Below are positions 9,219 through 21,047 of a DNA stretch of 64,000 bases, piece after piece. How positions within the stretch are numbered: the stretch's first letter is position 1; each line of letters starts with the position of its first letter. Origin of the DNA: Brevundimonas vitisensis. GTDB taxonomy: Bacteria > Pseudomonadota > Alphaproteobacteria > Caulobacterales > Caulobacteraceae. The notes under the pieces are model-generated. The model saw only the letters and a list, made by a program, of their open reading frames with translations, was not told where the DNA came from and searched no databases. Made by a program: the position numbers and the translations under genes. The DNA lies in assembly GCF_016656965.1 (NCBI RefSeq), contig NZ_CP067977.1:124001-188000 (forward strand), read 5' to 3'.

Positions 9219-12086
9219 TTGAAACTCCAACAGAGCCGCCGCCGCTTGCTGGCGACGACGATCATCGCAGGGGCTTCGGCGCTGGCGTTCGCTGCGCCGG
9301 CCATGGCGCAGGACCCGGGCGCGACGAATGTCGATGATCTGGTCGTCACCGGCACGCGCATCGCGCGTCAGGACTATGTGGCCAACAGCCCGATCTCGAC
9401 CGTGTCGTCCGAACAGATTCAGGCCCGCGGCGACGTCAACGTCGAGCAGATCCTGAACCAGCTGCCGCAGGTCGTTCCCGGCCTGTCCGCCAACTCCAAC
9501 AACCCGTCGAACGGTTCGGCGACGGTCGACCTGCGCGGCCTGGGCGCAAGCCGCACCCTGGTGCTGGTCAACGGTCACCGCTTCATTCCGTACGACAAGA
9601 GCAATGCCGTCGACCTGAACAGCATTCCTGCCGCGCTGATCGAGCGCGTGGAAGTGGTCACCGGTGGTGCCTCGGCCGTGTACGGCTCTGACGCCCTGGC
9701 GGGCGTGGTCAACTTCATCTTCAAGCGCGACTACGAAGGTTTCGGCCTGGACACCCAGTACGGCATCTCGCGCTTCGGTGACGGCGAGCAGTTCAATGCC
9801 TCGCTGACGTTCGGTTCGAACTTCGCCGACGACCGCGGCAACGTGACCGGCTACGTTGGCTATTCGGACCGGGACGGCTTCTTCCCCAACTCCGACCGTC
9901 CGTGGTCCTTCCCCAGCGCCGCTGGCGGTTCCGGCACCGGCGAATACGGCGGCCTGAACAACCTGGCCCTGAACCCCTACACCGCCGCCGGCTGTCCGAC
10001 GGCCAACCCCTGCCGCCGTTCGTTCCGCACGACGGGAGTCCCCGGTCCGTTCAGCAACGACTTCAGCCTGTCGCCGACCAGCGACCGTTATGACTTCTCG
10101 ACTGTCAACCTGCTGCAGTCGCCGTCGGAGCGCTTCAACCTGGCGCTGATGGGTCACTATGACGTCACCGATAACGTCGAAGCGTTTGCCGAAGTCTTCT
10201 ACACGGACAGCCGCAACAACTCGCAGCTGGCCCCGACCCCGGCGACCGGGATCAGCATCCCGTACACGAACTTCTTCGTGCAGAACTATCCGGCCCTGCT
10301 GGCCTATGCCAACTCGCGCCCGAACCCGACCGCTCCGCTGAACTTCGATCGCCGCATGTCGGAAGTCGGAGCCCGGATCCAGATGAACAACACCGATGTC
10401 TATCAGATCAACACGGGCCTCCGTGCCGATCTGGGCAGCGGCTGGGAACTGGAAGGCTTCTACAGCTACGGCCGCACTGAGCTCACCACCTCCATCCTGA
10501 ACGACGTCTCGCGCTCGCGCCTGGCGGCTGCTCTGGCCGGTGGCGGCACGGCGACGACCTGCGCCCCCTCGGTGCAGGCGCTGTTCCCGACCTGCGTGCC
10601 GATCAACCTGTTCGGCCGTGGCACGATCACGCCTCAGGCCGCCGCCTTCGTGCGCCTGAACTTCACGGATCGCAGCGTCTTTGAACGCCAGAACGTCCAG
10701 CTGAACCTGACCGGCACGGTCATGGAACTGCCGGCCGGTCCGCTGGGCATCGCTGCGGGTGTCGAATATCGTGAGGACACCCTGTCCTACACGCCGGACG
10801 ATGCCAAGAACGCGGGCGACATCTACGGCTTCAACGCCGAACGTGCCGTCTCGGGCAGCTCGGCCTCGACCGAAGCCTATATCGAAGCCGCCGTGCCGCT
10901 GCTGCGGGACGCGCCCTTCGCCAAGTCGCTGGAACTGGAACTGGGTGCCCGTCTGTCCGACTACGACACCGTCGGTCAGGTCTGGTCGTACAAGTTCGGT
11001 GGTTCGTGGGAGCCGGTCGATTCGGTTCGCCTGCGTGCCCTGTACCAGCGCGCCAGCCGTGCTCCGAACGTGTTCGAACTGTTCCAGGCCAACGACCAGG
11101 GCTTCCCGGCCGTTCTGGACCCCTGCACCACCGTCAACCCCGGCACGGGCGCCGCGCGCACCCTGTCGACCGGTGTCCGCAACTTCTGCCGTTCGCAGCT
11201 GGGCTTCGACCCGGTTACCGCCGGCTTCGTGGCTCAGAACACCCAGACCGAGTCGTTCTTCTTCGGTAACCCGGACCTGAGCGAAGAGAAGTCGGACACC
11301 GTCACCATTGGTGCCGTGTGGCAGCCCACCTTCGTCGACGGCCTGTCGATGTCGCTGGACTACTACAAGATCGAAGTCGAGGATTACATCGGCACGATCA
11401 GCGGCGGCGTCTCCGGCATCGTCGGTGCCTGCTTCGCGGCGGGTGCGGCGGCTTCGGCCACGACCCCGGCTCCTGTGTCCTCCATTGCCGAGTGCAACAA
11501 CGCGGGTATCGGCCTGCCGCTGATCTTCCGCGATGCGGCCGGCAACCTGAAGGCGCGCGCGCCCCTGGGTAACGTCTCGGCTCTGGAAACCAGCGGCGTG
11601 GACTTCTCGACCCGCTATGGTTGGGATGTGCCGTGGGCCGGTGGCATGTGGGGCGAACAGCTGGATATCGCTGTCAACCTGACCTACCTGGACAGCTACG
11701 AGCTGGACGGTATCGAGTACGCTGGCACGGCTGGTGCCTATAACATCAGCGCCACCCTGCCTGAGTGGAAAGCCAATATCTCGCTGGGTTACGATGTTGG
11801 CCCGGTGCGTGTGGCCTACTCCGGCACGTTCATCGACGAGCTGGACAACCAGGGCAACATCCCTGACTTCCAGGACGGCGGGTACAGCGGCATCGACTCC
11901 TACTGGTACCACGACGTGAGCGGCACGTGGCAGGCGACCGAGAACATGGAAGTGTTCGCGGGCATCCGTAACCTGCTGGACGAAGAGCCCCCGGTGTTCG
12001 ACAACTCGCCGGACGGCAACACCGACCCGAACGCCTATGACGTGAACGGCCGGTACTTCTTCTTCGGTGCGCGCCTCAAATACTAA
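9219..12086 (+). CDS. TonB-dependent outer-membrane receptor
   Basis: A 955-residue outer-membrane transporter. The signal peptide runs to APAMAQ (about 31); a TonB-box-like DDLVVTGTRI follows, then the plug domain (SPISTVSSEQIQARG, VNVEQILNQLPQV, GGASAVYGSDALAGVVNFI) and a 22-strand-type barrel ending in YFFFGARLKY with a terminal aromatic. The plug's VDLRGLGASRTLVLVNG block is diagnostic. The start is TTG at 9219, 8 bases after AGAGGGGA. No TonB, ExbB, substrate-processing enzyme or regulator lies alongside, so the substrate cannot be inferred. A 271-base untranslated region precedes it and contains no gene; a clear terminator follows. Confidence 0.95.
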   Translation: MKLQQSRRRLLATTIIAGASALAFAAPAMAQDPGATNVDDLVVTGTRIARQDYVANSPISTVSSEQIQARGDVNVEQILNQLPQVVPGLSANSNNPSNGSATVDLRGLGASRTLVLVNGHRFIPYDKSNAVDLNSIPAALIERVEVVTGGASAVYGSDALAGVVNFIFKRDYEGFGLDTQYGISRFGDGEQFNASLTFGSNFADDRGNVTGYVGYSDRDGFFPNSDRPWSFPSAAGGSGTGEYGGLNNLALNPYTAAGCPTANPCRRSFRTTGVPGPFSNDFSLSPTSDRYDFSTVNLLQSPSERFNLALMGHYDVTDNVEAFAEVFYTDSRNNSQLAPTPATGISIPYTNFFVQNYPALLAYANSRPNPTAPLNFDRRMSEVGARIQMNNTDVYQINTGLRADLGSGWELEGFYSYGRTELTTSILNDVSRSRLAAALAGGGTATTCAPSVQALFPTCVPINLFGRGTITPQAAAFVRLNFTDRSVFERQNVQLNLTGTVMELPAGPLGIAAGVEYREDTLSYTPDDAKNAGDIYGFNAERAVSGSSASTEAYIEAAVPLLRDAPFAKSLELELGARLSDYDTVGQVWSYKFGGSWEPVDSVRLRALYQRASRAPNVFELFQANDQGFPAVLDPCTTVNPGTGAARTLSTGVRNFCRSQLGFDPVTAGFVAQNTQTESFFFGNPDLSEEKSDTVTIGAVWQPTFVDGLSMSLDYYKIEVEDYIGTISGGVSGIVGACFAAGAAASATTPAPVSSIAECNNAGIGLPLIFRDAAGNLKARAPLGNVSALETSGVDFSTRYGWDVPWAGGMWGEQLDIAVNLTYLDSYELDGIEYAGTAGAYNISATLPEWKANISLGYDVGPVRVAYSGTFIDELDNQGNIPDFQDGGYSGIDSYWYHDVSGTWQATENMEVFAGIRNLLDEEPPVFDNSPDGNTDPNAYDVNGRYFFFGARLKY

Positions 12087-12111
12087 GACGCGACCGAGCT
12101 GTTTGACTGAG

Positions 12112-12145
12112 GGCGGCGGATCTTTGGGTCCGCCGCCTTTTTCTT
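12112..12145 (+). terminator. Rho-independent terminator of the TonB receptor gene
   Basis: Perfect 9-bp stem GGCGGCGGA / TCCGCCGCC with an 8-base loop, followed immediately by TTTTTCTTT, 26 bases after the stop codon. Confidence 0.88.
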
Positions 12146-12238
12146 TGGCCAAGCGATGCCGTAGAAAAACCATCGGCCGCCTTCACGCGTTGCCTACCGT
12201 CCCGGCCTCTGCGGTCGCCATTCGAAACAGCCACCACC

Positions 12239-12814
12239 ATGATTGCCAGCGTTCTTGCCAGCCTCCTTCTGCTCCAAACCTCGCCGATGCCCCAGGACCA
12301 GCCGGTTGCGACCGCTCCGCGTGCTGTGGAGGCACAGGATGAGGTGATGGCGACCCGGCCTGTGGGAGAAACGGCCGATGCCCTGCGCCTGCGAGAAGCC
12401 GTCGCCTATGGCAATGATCTGCCGCGAGGGGCACCCAGTGCCGACTATCCTTTGGTCGCCTGGTGTGAAGCCTTGGTCCTGGGTCATGTCGCGGTCGGCG
12501 AAAGCCTGACGAACGCTGATCCGCTGGATCTGGAGATCGTGCGGCTCGGACGGCTGGAAGCGCAGGATTTCCGCTCTGCCCTGGATGCCGCCGCGCCGCG
12601 TCAGTCGGCCCAGACCCGCGCCGCGGCCGATGCCGCGGCTGCAGAGGCGGCTGCGAAATGGGAGCCGATCCTGGCCCAGACCGAAGAGGGCGTCCGCAGC
12701 GAGGCCTTCGGCCTGTTCTTCGGCCTGCCCGGTCGGTGCGAACACGCCGCTCGCCGCATCCGCGAGAACATCACCACCCCGCCGGCCACTCCTGCAGAAG
12801 TCGGGCTGGAATAG
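12239..12814 (+). CDS. Hypothetical exported protein
   Basis: A 191-residue protein with a short hydrophobic N-terminus (IASVLASLLLLQ) that may be a signal peptide, a Pro/Ala-rich linker, and a mostly helical body. Two Cys residues, in WCEALVLG and GRCEHAA, could form a disulphide in the periplasm. An alanine-rich helix (residues about 120-140, RAAADAAAAEAAAKW) separates the halves. I do not recognise a family. It is convergent with the next gene, separated by 3 bases. Confidence 0.65.
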   Translation: MIASVLASLLLLQTSPMPQDQPVATAPRAVEAQDEVMATRPVGETADALRLREAVAYGNDLPRGAPSADYPLVAWCEALVLGHVAVGESLTNADPLDLEIVRLGRLEAQDFRSALDAAAPRQSAQTRAAADAAAAEAAAKWEPILAQTEEGVRSEAFGLFFGLPGRCEHAARRIRENITTPPATPAEVGLE

Positions 12815-12817
12815 GGG

Positions 12818-13365
12818 TCAGGCTTCGGTATCCGAAGGAGGACGCCTCACGAGTGTTTCTGTCCCCGGCACATTCAACTCGAATGCCTTGATAAGGAAAG
12901 GCTCGAGCCCATCCGATCCTGCAGCCAATCCCAATGGTCTTCGGTCGCGGAATTTAATGACCAATCCAGGGCCCATAGTCGCTTCGCGGACCCGAAGTGT
13001 GTTCCACGGTCTTCGCTCCTGACCCCGAGGGGTCACGCCGTGGTCGTCGTAGGTGATGATGGCCCCCCGCTGAAACCATAGAATGGTTGCGCCGAGACCG
13101 AGACAGATGAGTGCGAAGCTGAGCCAGCCTTCCGGCGAATCGCCTTCCCACTCGCGCTGCACGGTGCCCAGCCAGCCGACGAGTAATCCGCAAAAAATTG
13201 CCAACATAGCGCTGCCGATAACCGTTGGCGCTGCGCGGACCTCTCCGGGTCCTGCGCGTGGAGAGACTCGCTTCCAGATGACACCAACAGCGCCGAGAAT
13301 AGCGATGCAGATCCCAGCGAAGACGAGCTGCATGCTCCATGCAGGCAAAGCCCGAAAAAAGTCCA

Positions 13366-13369
<4 letters not shown>
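12818..13369 (-). CDS. Hypothetical membrane protein at the end of the methionine operon
   Basis: A 183-residue protein with three predicted membrane segments (about residues 12-32, 48-68 and 83-100) and a C-terminal soluble domain of about 80 residues that looks like a small beta-rich PH-like fold ([18 protein letters not shown]). Its ATG overlaps the metH stop codon (ATGA), so it is probably translated with the methionine genes. Sequence by eye is less GC-rich than the metH genes before it. No known function; possible roles in transport or membrane sensing are guesses. Confidence 0.65.
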
Positions 13370-16031
<2,662 letters not shown>

Positions 16032-16032
<1 letters not shown>

Positions 16033-16421
16033 TATAGGGCCTTCAGCGCTTTGCGCGTTTCAGTTCGCCAGTCTTCGAGTTCGGAGCCTTCGGCCCAGAG
16101 CTCCTGGAGTTCAGAGCGATTCAAAACCCTGCCTATGGTGCGCTTTGCCAACCAGGCGGACAGCGGCGGCGGAGGCGGCAACATATCAAGTAAGGCGGCT
16201 GCGTCTTCGCTGACGGTTACTTCAGAGCGTGAGCGAGCAGCCGCAACGAGGGTCGCAGCTGCCAGGCCCCTTTGGCTTTCGGGCGCCTCCAGATAGCCGA
16301 ACGTCAGGATGACCTTCTGCATGGCTTGCACGGCAGGCACCCAACTTCCCGCTTCCTCAATCTCGTAGAGAAAGTCCCCTGCGTCGTCGTTCTCGAATGC
16401 GGCCAGTCCCCAGGTGCCCAT
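16032..16421 (-). CDS. DUF4259 domain protein inserted between the two metH genes
   Basis: A 129-residue protein beginning [17 protein letters not shown], the typical opening of DUF4259, whose function is unknown. ATG at 16421 shares one base with the stop of the upstream metH gene (TGATG), and its own TAA shares one base with the start of the downstream metH gene. It is thus fitted exactly into the methionine operon. A 60-base sample within it is about 58% GC by count, lower than the surrounding genes appear to be, which suggests later acquisition. Whether it takes part in methionine synthesis is unknown. Confidence 0.8.
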
Positions 16422-17488
16422 CACGCCACCAGCTCGAACGGTTCCAGCCCGCTCAGCCGCATGGCCACCGGCCGCTCCGGAATCTCACGCGTCGGCAGTT
16501 TGGACACCGCCTCGGCCGTGTGCCGGATGTGGTCCGGCGTCGTGCCGCAGCAGCCGCCGACGATGTTGACCAGACCCGACGCCGCCCATTCCTCGATGAA
16601 GTGGGCGGTTTCGTGCGGTTCCTCGTCGTACTGGCCCATGGCGTTGGGCAGGCCGGCGTTGGGATAGGCGGCGACCAGAGTGTCGGCGACGCGCGACAGC
16701 TCGGCAATGAAGGGCCGCATTAGGTCGGCCCCCAGCGCGCAGTTGAAGCCGACGGCGAACGGTTTGGCGTGGCGCACGCTGTTCCAGAAGGCCTCGGCGG
16801 TCTGGCCTGACAGGGTCCGGCCCGACCGGTCGGTGATGGTGCCCGAGATCCAGATCGGCAGGGGCTCCAGCCCCTCGTCCTCGAGGTCCTTGATGGCCTT
16901 GATCGCAGCCTTGCAGTTCAGCGTGTCGGTGATGGTCTCTATCAGATAGAGGTGCACGCCGCCTTCGTTCAGCGCCTTCACCTGATGGCGATAGGCGTCA
17001 TAGACCTGATCAAAGGTCACCAGCCGCGCGCCGGGATCGTTCACGTCCGACGACATCGACAGCATCTTGTTCAGCGGCCCGATCGAGCCGGCGGCGAAGC
17101 GGGGCTTGTGCGGTTCCTTCTCGGTCCAGCGGTCGGCGGCGGCGCGGGCCAGCTTAGCCCCCTCCAGATTGATGTCCCACACCGACTGGGCATCGAGCTG
17201 ATAGTCGTCCTGGGCGATGACCGTGGCCGAGAAGGTGTTGGTCTCGCTGATATCGGCCCCGGCGGCGAAATACTGGTCGTGCAGATCGGCGATGACGTCC
17301 GGGCGGGTGATGCACAGGATGTCGTTATTGCCCTTCATCTGGCCGTTGTGGGCGGTGAAGCGGTCGCCCCGGAAATCCTCCTCCGACAGCTCGCGCCGCT
17401 GGATCATGACGCCCCACGATCCATCAAGGACCAGGATGCGTTTCTTGGCGGCGGCGTGCAGGGCGGCGATGCGGTCCTGGCGGGTCAT
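16421..17488 (-). CDS. metH: Methionine synthase, homocysteine-binding domain (MetH N-terminal part)
   Basis: A 355-residue stand-alone homocysteine S-methyltransferase domain. The family start ([21 protein letters not shown]) and zinc ligands are visible: a Cys in [10 protein letters not shown] and the pair Cys313-Cys314 in [12 protein letters not shown]. It supplies the homocysteine thiolate to the B12 protein encoded by 13366-16032. In many bacteria both parts form one chain of about 1,200 residues; here they are two genes. The start overlaps the metF stop in an ATGA arrangement. Confidence 0.93.
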   Translation of the reverse strand: MTRQDRIAALHAAAKKRILVLDGSWGVMIQRRELSEEDFRGDRFTAHNGQMKGNNDILCITRPDVIADLHDQYFAAGADISETNTFSATVIAQDDYQLDAQSVWDINLEGAKLARAAADRWTEKEPHKPRFAAGSIGPLNKMLSMSSDVNDPGARLVTFDQVYDAYRHQVKALNEGGVHLYLIETITDTLNCKAAIKAIKDLEDEGLEPLPIWISGTITDRSGRTLSGQTAEAFWNSVRHAKPFAVGFNCALGADLMRPFIAELSRVADTLVAAYPNAGLPNAMGQYDEEPHETAHFIEEWAASGLVNIVGGCCGTTPDHIRHTAEAVSKLPTREIPERPVAMRLSGLEPFELVA

Positions 17489-18462
17489 GCGGCCACCGCC
17501 GTTTCCCGAACGCCCAGCACCCGGCAGATCGCATAGACGAGGTCAGCGCGGTTCAGAGTGTAGAAATGGAAGTCGGCAAAGCCTTCTTCCTGCAGACGGG
17601 CGCAGGTCTCGGCGGCGATGGAGGCGGCCAGCAGTTTGCGGGTCTCAGGGTCGTCGTCCAGGCCATCGAAATGGGCGGCCAGCCAGCCGGGCACGGCCGC
17701 GCCGCACGCCGCGCTCATCCGCTGCAAGGCTCCGAAATTGGATACCGGCATGATGCCGGGGATCAGCGGGATGGTTACGCCCGCCGCCCGGATGCGGTCG
17801 CGGAACCGCAGAAAGGCATCGATGTCGAAGAAGAACTGGCTGACCGCGCGCGTGGCGCCAGCATCGACCTTGGCCTTCAGCACATCGATGTCGTGCTCGA
17901 TCGACGGGCTCTCGGGATGTTTCTCCGGGTAGACCCCGACCGTGGTCTGGAACCCGCCGATCCTCTGGATGGCCTGGGCCAGTTCGGTGGCGTTGGCATA
18001 ACCGTCTGGACGAGGCCGATAGACCCCGCCGATGCCCGAACCGCCCGGCGGATCACCGCGCAGGGCGACGATATGGTTCACGCCTGCGGCCTTGTAGTCG
18101 CGAATGACCTCGTCGACCTCGTCGCGGCTGGCCTCGACGCAGGTCAGGTGGGCGGCGGGCTTCAACGTCGTCTCGGCCAGCATCCGGGTGACGGTGCGGT
18201 GGGTGCGCTCACGGGTCGAGCCGCCCGCGCCATAGGTCACCGAGACAAAGGCGGGGTTCAGCGGTTCCAGGCGGCGCACAGCCTTCCAGAGATTGGCCTC
18301 GGCCTCTTCCGACTTGGGTGGAAAGAACTCGAATGACACGCGCACCGGATTGGCGTTGTCGCCGGCCCTTGCGACGGGGCCCAGCGGCGACAGCAACAGG
18401 GCACGGGCATCCGCCAGGGTGGGCGCTGGGGCGGACGTGGGGGTGGCTGCGGGGGCGACCAT
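17485..18462 (-). CDS. metF: Methylenetetrahydrofolate reductase
   Basis: Reduces 5,10-methylenetetrahydrofolate to 5-methyltetrahydrofolate with FAD and NAD(P)H, feeding methionine synthase. It shows SFEFFPPKSEEAE, SVTYGAGGSTRERT, LTCVEASRDEVDE, VALRGDPP and VSQFFFD, all standard MetF blocks in the right order. The length of 325 residues includes an Ala/Pro-rich N-terminal extension of about 40 residues. Its ATG shares a base with the upstream regulator's stop (TGATG), and its stop overlaps the metH start. All of this places it in the regulator-controlled methionine operon. Confidence 0.95.
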   Translation of the reverse strand: MVAPAATPTSAPAPTLADARALLLSPLGPVARAGDNANPVRVSFEFFPPKSEEAEANLWKAVRRLEPLNPAFVSVTYGAGGSTRERTHRTVTRMLAETTLKPAAHLTCVEASRDEVDEVIRDYKAAGVNHIVALRGDPPGGSGIGGVYRPRPDGYANATELAQAIQRIGGFQTTVGVYPEKHPESPSIEHDIDVLKAKVDAGATRAVSQFFFDIDAFLRFRDRIRAAGVTIPLIPGIMPVSNFGALQRMSAACGAAVPGWLAAHFDGLDDDPETRKLLAASIAAETCARLQEEGFADFHFYTLNRADLVYAICRVLGVRETAVAA

Positions 18463-19424
18463 CAGGCGGCGTTCCTGTTTGATTGGGCGGTCCGCTCGGC
18501 GGTCCAGATGGAGACGGTCAGTCCGTCGGTATCGGGTGGCAGGGCGATGGGGGCACAGGGTGTCAGTCCGGCATCGACCAGCCAGCGTCCCATCTCCGCA
18601 TCGGCGAAACCCAGCCGGCGATGCTGATGTTCGTCCCTCAGCCGCTCCATCTCGTGTGGGGCGAAATCGATGATCAGAAGACGCCCGCCCGGCATGACAA
18701 GACGGGCCGCCTCGGCCACGGCAGCGGCCGGATCAGCCAGGTAGTGCAGGACCTGATGCACGATCACCAGATCGGCACTGGCCGGCGGCAGGCGGGTGGC
18801 GAAGATGTCGCCGTGGCGCAGTTCGACCTTGTCCAGCCCCGCGCGGCTGACATTGGCGCGGGCGATGTTCAGCATGTTCTGGCTCAGATCCAGACCGACC
18901 GCCATGCGCGCGCGCGCGCCGATCAGGGTCAGCATGCGGCCCGAGCCGGTGCCCAGGTCGACGACCCGCTGAAACGGGCCAGGCCCGGCCGCCCGATCAA
19001 TCGCCGCCTCGACCGCGCTCTCCGAGACATAAAGCGAGCGGATCCGATCCCATTGGGGCGCGACCTGTTCGAAATAGGCGGCGGCCGCCACGTCGCGCTC
19101 GCGCCGGACCTCATCCAGGCGCTTGTGATCCTGCTCGCCCTCGGCGTCGTCCAGCAGGTCCAGAACGGTGTCGATCAACCGACGCGCCGTGGCGTCGGCG
19201 GCATGGCGATAGAAGACGCGTGCGCCGTCGGGAAACCGTTCGATCAGTCCGGCGTCGGTCATCAGCTTCAGATGGCGCGACACGCGCGGCTGGCTTTGAC
19301 CCAGGATGCGGGACAGCTCCATCACCGACAGCTCCTCGCCCGCCAACAGCGAAAGCACCCGCAGACGGGTCGCTTCGCCTGCGGCACGCAGGGCCTCAAT
19401 GGTTCGGTCGGCACTCAAGGACAT
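18462..19424 (-). CDS. ArsR-type regulator fused to a SAM-dependent methyltransferase domain
   Basis: A 320-residue two-domain protein. Residues 1-95 are an ArsR winged helix (helix-turn-helix about 36-55, LSRILGQSQPRVSRHLKLM). Residues 110-320 are a class I methyltransferase fold with the SAM-binding motif VDLGTGSG at 155-162 and later VHQVLHYLADP. It heads the metF-metH operon and is very likely its repressor, using SAM or SAH as a signal; related two-domain regulators of the methionine cycle (SahR/SamR type) have been described, from memory. The frame is open to 19562, but that extension runs through the operator palindrome. ATG 19424 has no Shine-Dalgarno sequence, so the transcript may be leaderless. 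Confidence 0.9.
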   Translation of the reverse strand: MSLSADRTIEALRAAGEATRLRVLSLLAGEELSVMELSRILGQSQPRVSRHLKLMTDAGLIERFPDGARVFYRHAADATARRLIDTVLDLLDDAEGEQDHKRLDEVRRERDVAAAAYFEQVAPQWDRIRSLYVSESAVEAAIDRAAGPGPFQRVVDLGTGSGRMLTLIGARARMAVGLDLSQNMLNIARANVSRAGLDKVELRHGDIFATRLPPASADLVIVHQVLHYLADPAAAVAEAARLVMPGGRLLIIDFAPHEMERLRDEHQHRRLGFADAEMGRWLVDAGLTPCAPIALPPDTDGLTVSIWTAERTAQSNRNAA

Positions 19425-19425
19425 G

Positions 19426-19455
19426 CAATCATATAAAGATATCCTTATATGATTG
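19426..19455. promoter_or_regulatory. Palindromic operator of the methionine operon
   Basis: Two 11-base arms, CAATCATATAA and TTATATGATTG, flank the centre AGATATCC. Overall 14 of 15 base pairs match, and the only mismatch is A19437 against C19444. It begins 1 base upstream of the regulator's start codon and is strikingly AT-rich in a GC-rich region. It fits a dimeric ArsR-type repressor acting on its own operon. Confidence 0.8.
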
Positions 19456-19553
19456 TCCAAGAAAATTCCGCCGGTGGTTCCGCGGTCGCGCAGGAAGTCG
19501 GCTTGACCCGCGTTGGACATGACGCACCATGCGGCCTGTTCCAGGAGACTGCC

Positions 19554-20144
19554 ATGAAACATCGTCTGAAACTGGCTCCGGCCCTGACCGCAGTGGCGGT
19601 TTCAGGACTGGTTCTTGTCGCCTGCGGCCGGTCGCAGGAAGAACAGGCGGATCCGGTCGAACCGGCGGCGGTAGATGCCGCGCCGACCCTGGCTGAACAG
19701 GCCGCCGGGGCGCCTGTGGAAGCCGATGAGCCTGCAATCGGTCCCGCTGCGTCCGAGCCGAACAATGCCACGCGTCCCCGCTCTCGCCCTGATCGGGCGA
19801 ACCCGCCACCGGTCGATATCCAGAGCGGTAACGCGGCGATCGCTCCAGAGCGTCCGCGCGCTCTGCGATCCAGCAGCCTGTCGGACATGCACGAGCGCTC
19901 CGACCGTATCTTTGACCGCTTCGACGCCGATGGCGATCAGGTGATCGAGGCGGCCGAACGCCAGTCTGTTGCGGACGGTCGCGGTCTGCGCTTGCTGGAG
20001 CGGGCTGACGCGAACGGCGACGGGCGCATCACACGGGCCGAAATGCGGTCGGGGACCGAGACGATGTTCCGCCGAATGGACGCCAATGGTGATGGCATCA
20101 TCAGCGCCGACGAACGCCCCGACCGCGGCGACCCCGAGGACTGA
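19554..20144 (+). CDS. EF-hand lipoprotein
   Basis: A 196-residue exported protein. The signal peptide ends in a lipobox, LVLVAC (Cys at about residue 23), so it is predicted to be lipid-anchored. A Pro/Ala/Glu-rich linker follows. Three calcium-binding EF-hand loops are visible towards the C-terminus: DADGDQVIEAAE, DANGDGRITRAE and DANGDGIISADE. ATG 19554 is preferred because CAGGAG lies 7-12 bases upstream; the open frame extends to 19449 but runs through the neighbouring operator. Target or role unknown. It is transcribed divergently from the methionine operon. Confidence 0.85.
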   Translation: MKHRLKLAPALTAVAVSGLVLVACGRSQEEQADPVEPAAVDAAPTLAEQAAGAPVEADEPAIGPAASEPNNATRPRSRPDRANPPPVDIQSGNAAIAPERPRALRSSSLSDMHERSDRIFDRFDADGDQVIEAAERQSVADGRGLRLLERADANGDGRITRAEMRSGTETMFRRMDANGDGIISADERPDRGDPED

Positions 20145-20156
20145 GCGCGCCTGCGA

Positions 20157-21017
20157 TCACTCCTCGGAAGCTTTTGCCGCAGCCTGCGCTGACCAGGTCT
20201 TGAAGTTGAGCGGAACGACCTCGCCGGCAGGAGCGGTTGGGGCAGCGTCCCGCAGCGGCATCAGGCGGCGTTTGTTGACGTGCTCGGCGGGGCGACCCTC
20301 CACCTGAGCGATCTCGGGATACTCTCCCCGGAAATAGAATCTTTGCCAGGCCTGTCGGACAGCGTCTGGGTCGCCGCCGGCGATCCGGCTGTTGAAGTCG
20401 GTCCGGACCGTTTTCCACGCTTCATACTGCCCGGCCAGCACGGGATCCTGATCCAGGGTCAGGCGCACGGGCTCGAACTGCTCCAGCCGCATGTGTTCGA
20501 CGGGGGTAATGAAACAGAAGACCTCACCCTTTTCGAACCGAACCGTGCCAGGCGCGGTGAAGGCCCAGTTCATCGTGAAGGGATAGGGCAGCCAATCGGT
20601 CTCGATGAGACCGTCCAGGGCGGCGATCCCGTGCTTGGGACGGTTCGGCGGACCCGACGCCTTCAGGGCCCAGCCCGGCGGCGTCCGAAACATCCACCCG
20701 ACATGGAAGGTCACGATGCCGTGGCTGAAATGAGAGGCGGCAAAGTGGTCGAAGTATTCCGCTCCCTCATCGGGCTGAAAGGTGATGGCCTCCGTGCCCA
20801 GGCCGCCGTCCCAGGTCGCGGTGAAGCCGAAGGGGCACAGGATTTCCCAGCCGGTCGTATTGGCCATGCTGAGCGGAAGACAGCGATAGGGGTGACGCGC
20901 GGCAAAGGCGTCCATCCACTCACGGTCGGGTCGGCCCGGCACCAAGGGTGGAGGGGAGGGGGTCAGGGGCACGCACTCGAGGCGCAGGGTTTCAGGCGAT
21001 GCAGTCATGGTCGGCAC
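20157..21017 (-). CDS. DUF6065 family protein
   Basis: A 286-residue cytosolic-looking protein whose pattern matches the DUF6065 group: PLSMANTTGWEILCPFGFTATWDGG, HFSHGIVTFHVGWMFRTPPGW, SGPPNRPKHGIAALDGLIETDWLPYPFTMNW and FEKGEVFCFITPVEH. Members are often found near oxygenases or in small biosynthetic loci, but no activity is known to me. The neighbouring upstream gene is a 2-hydroxyacid dehydrogenase, 30 to 40 bases away on the same strand, so co-transcription is plausible. Start at 21017 (or ATG 21008) is not decided by the sequence. Confidence 0.75.
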   Translation of the reverse strand: MPTMTASPETLRLECVPLTPSPPPLVPGRPDREWMDAFAARHPYRCLPLSMANTTGWEILCPFGFTATWDGGLGTEAITFQPDEGAEYFDHFAASHFSHGIVTFHVGWMFRTPPGWALKASGPPNRPKHGIAALDGLIETDWLPYPFTMNWAFTAPGTVRFEKGEVFCFITPVEHMRLEQFEPVRLTLDQDPVLAGQYEAWKTVRTDFNSRIAGGDPDAVRQAWQRFYFRGEYPEIAQVEGRPAEHVNKRRLMPLRDAAPTAPAGEVVPLNFKTWSAQAAAKASEE

Positions 21018-21047
21018 TCTGAATCGAACGAGAGGGCGAAACTAGGG

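Noticed and set aside
9213..12173. A 986-residue open frame on the minus strand opposite the TonB receptor
   Set aside because: It mirrors the receptor's codon bias in high-GC DNA; its Arg/Val/Gly-rich translation matches no fold and has no ribosome site. It is a shadow.
19449..19553. Upstream extension of the EF-hand lipoprotein gene
   Set aside because: It passes through the operator and would destroy the lipoprotein signal; the ribosome site supports ATG 19554.
19425..19562. N-terminal extension of the ArsR-methyltransferase regulator
   Set aside because: It would translate the operator palindrome and lacks family similarity; ATG 19424 fits ArsR proteins.
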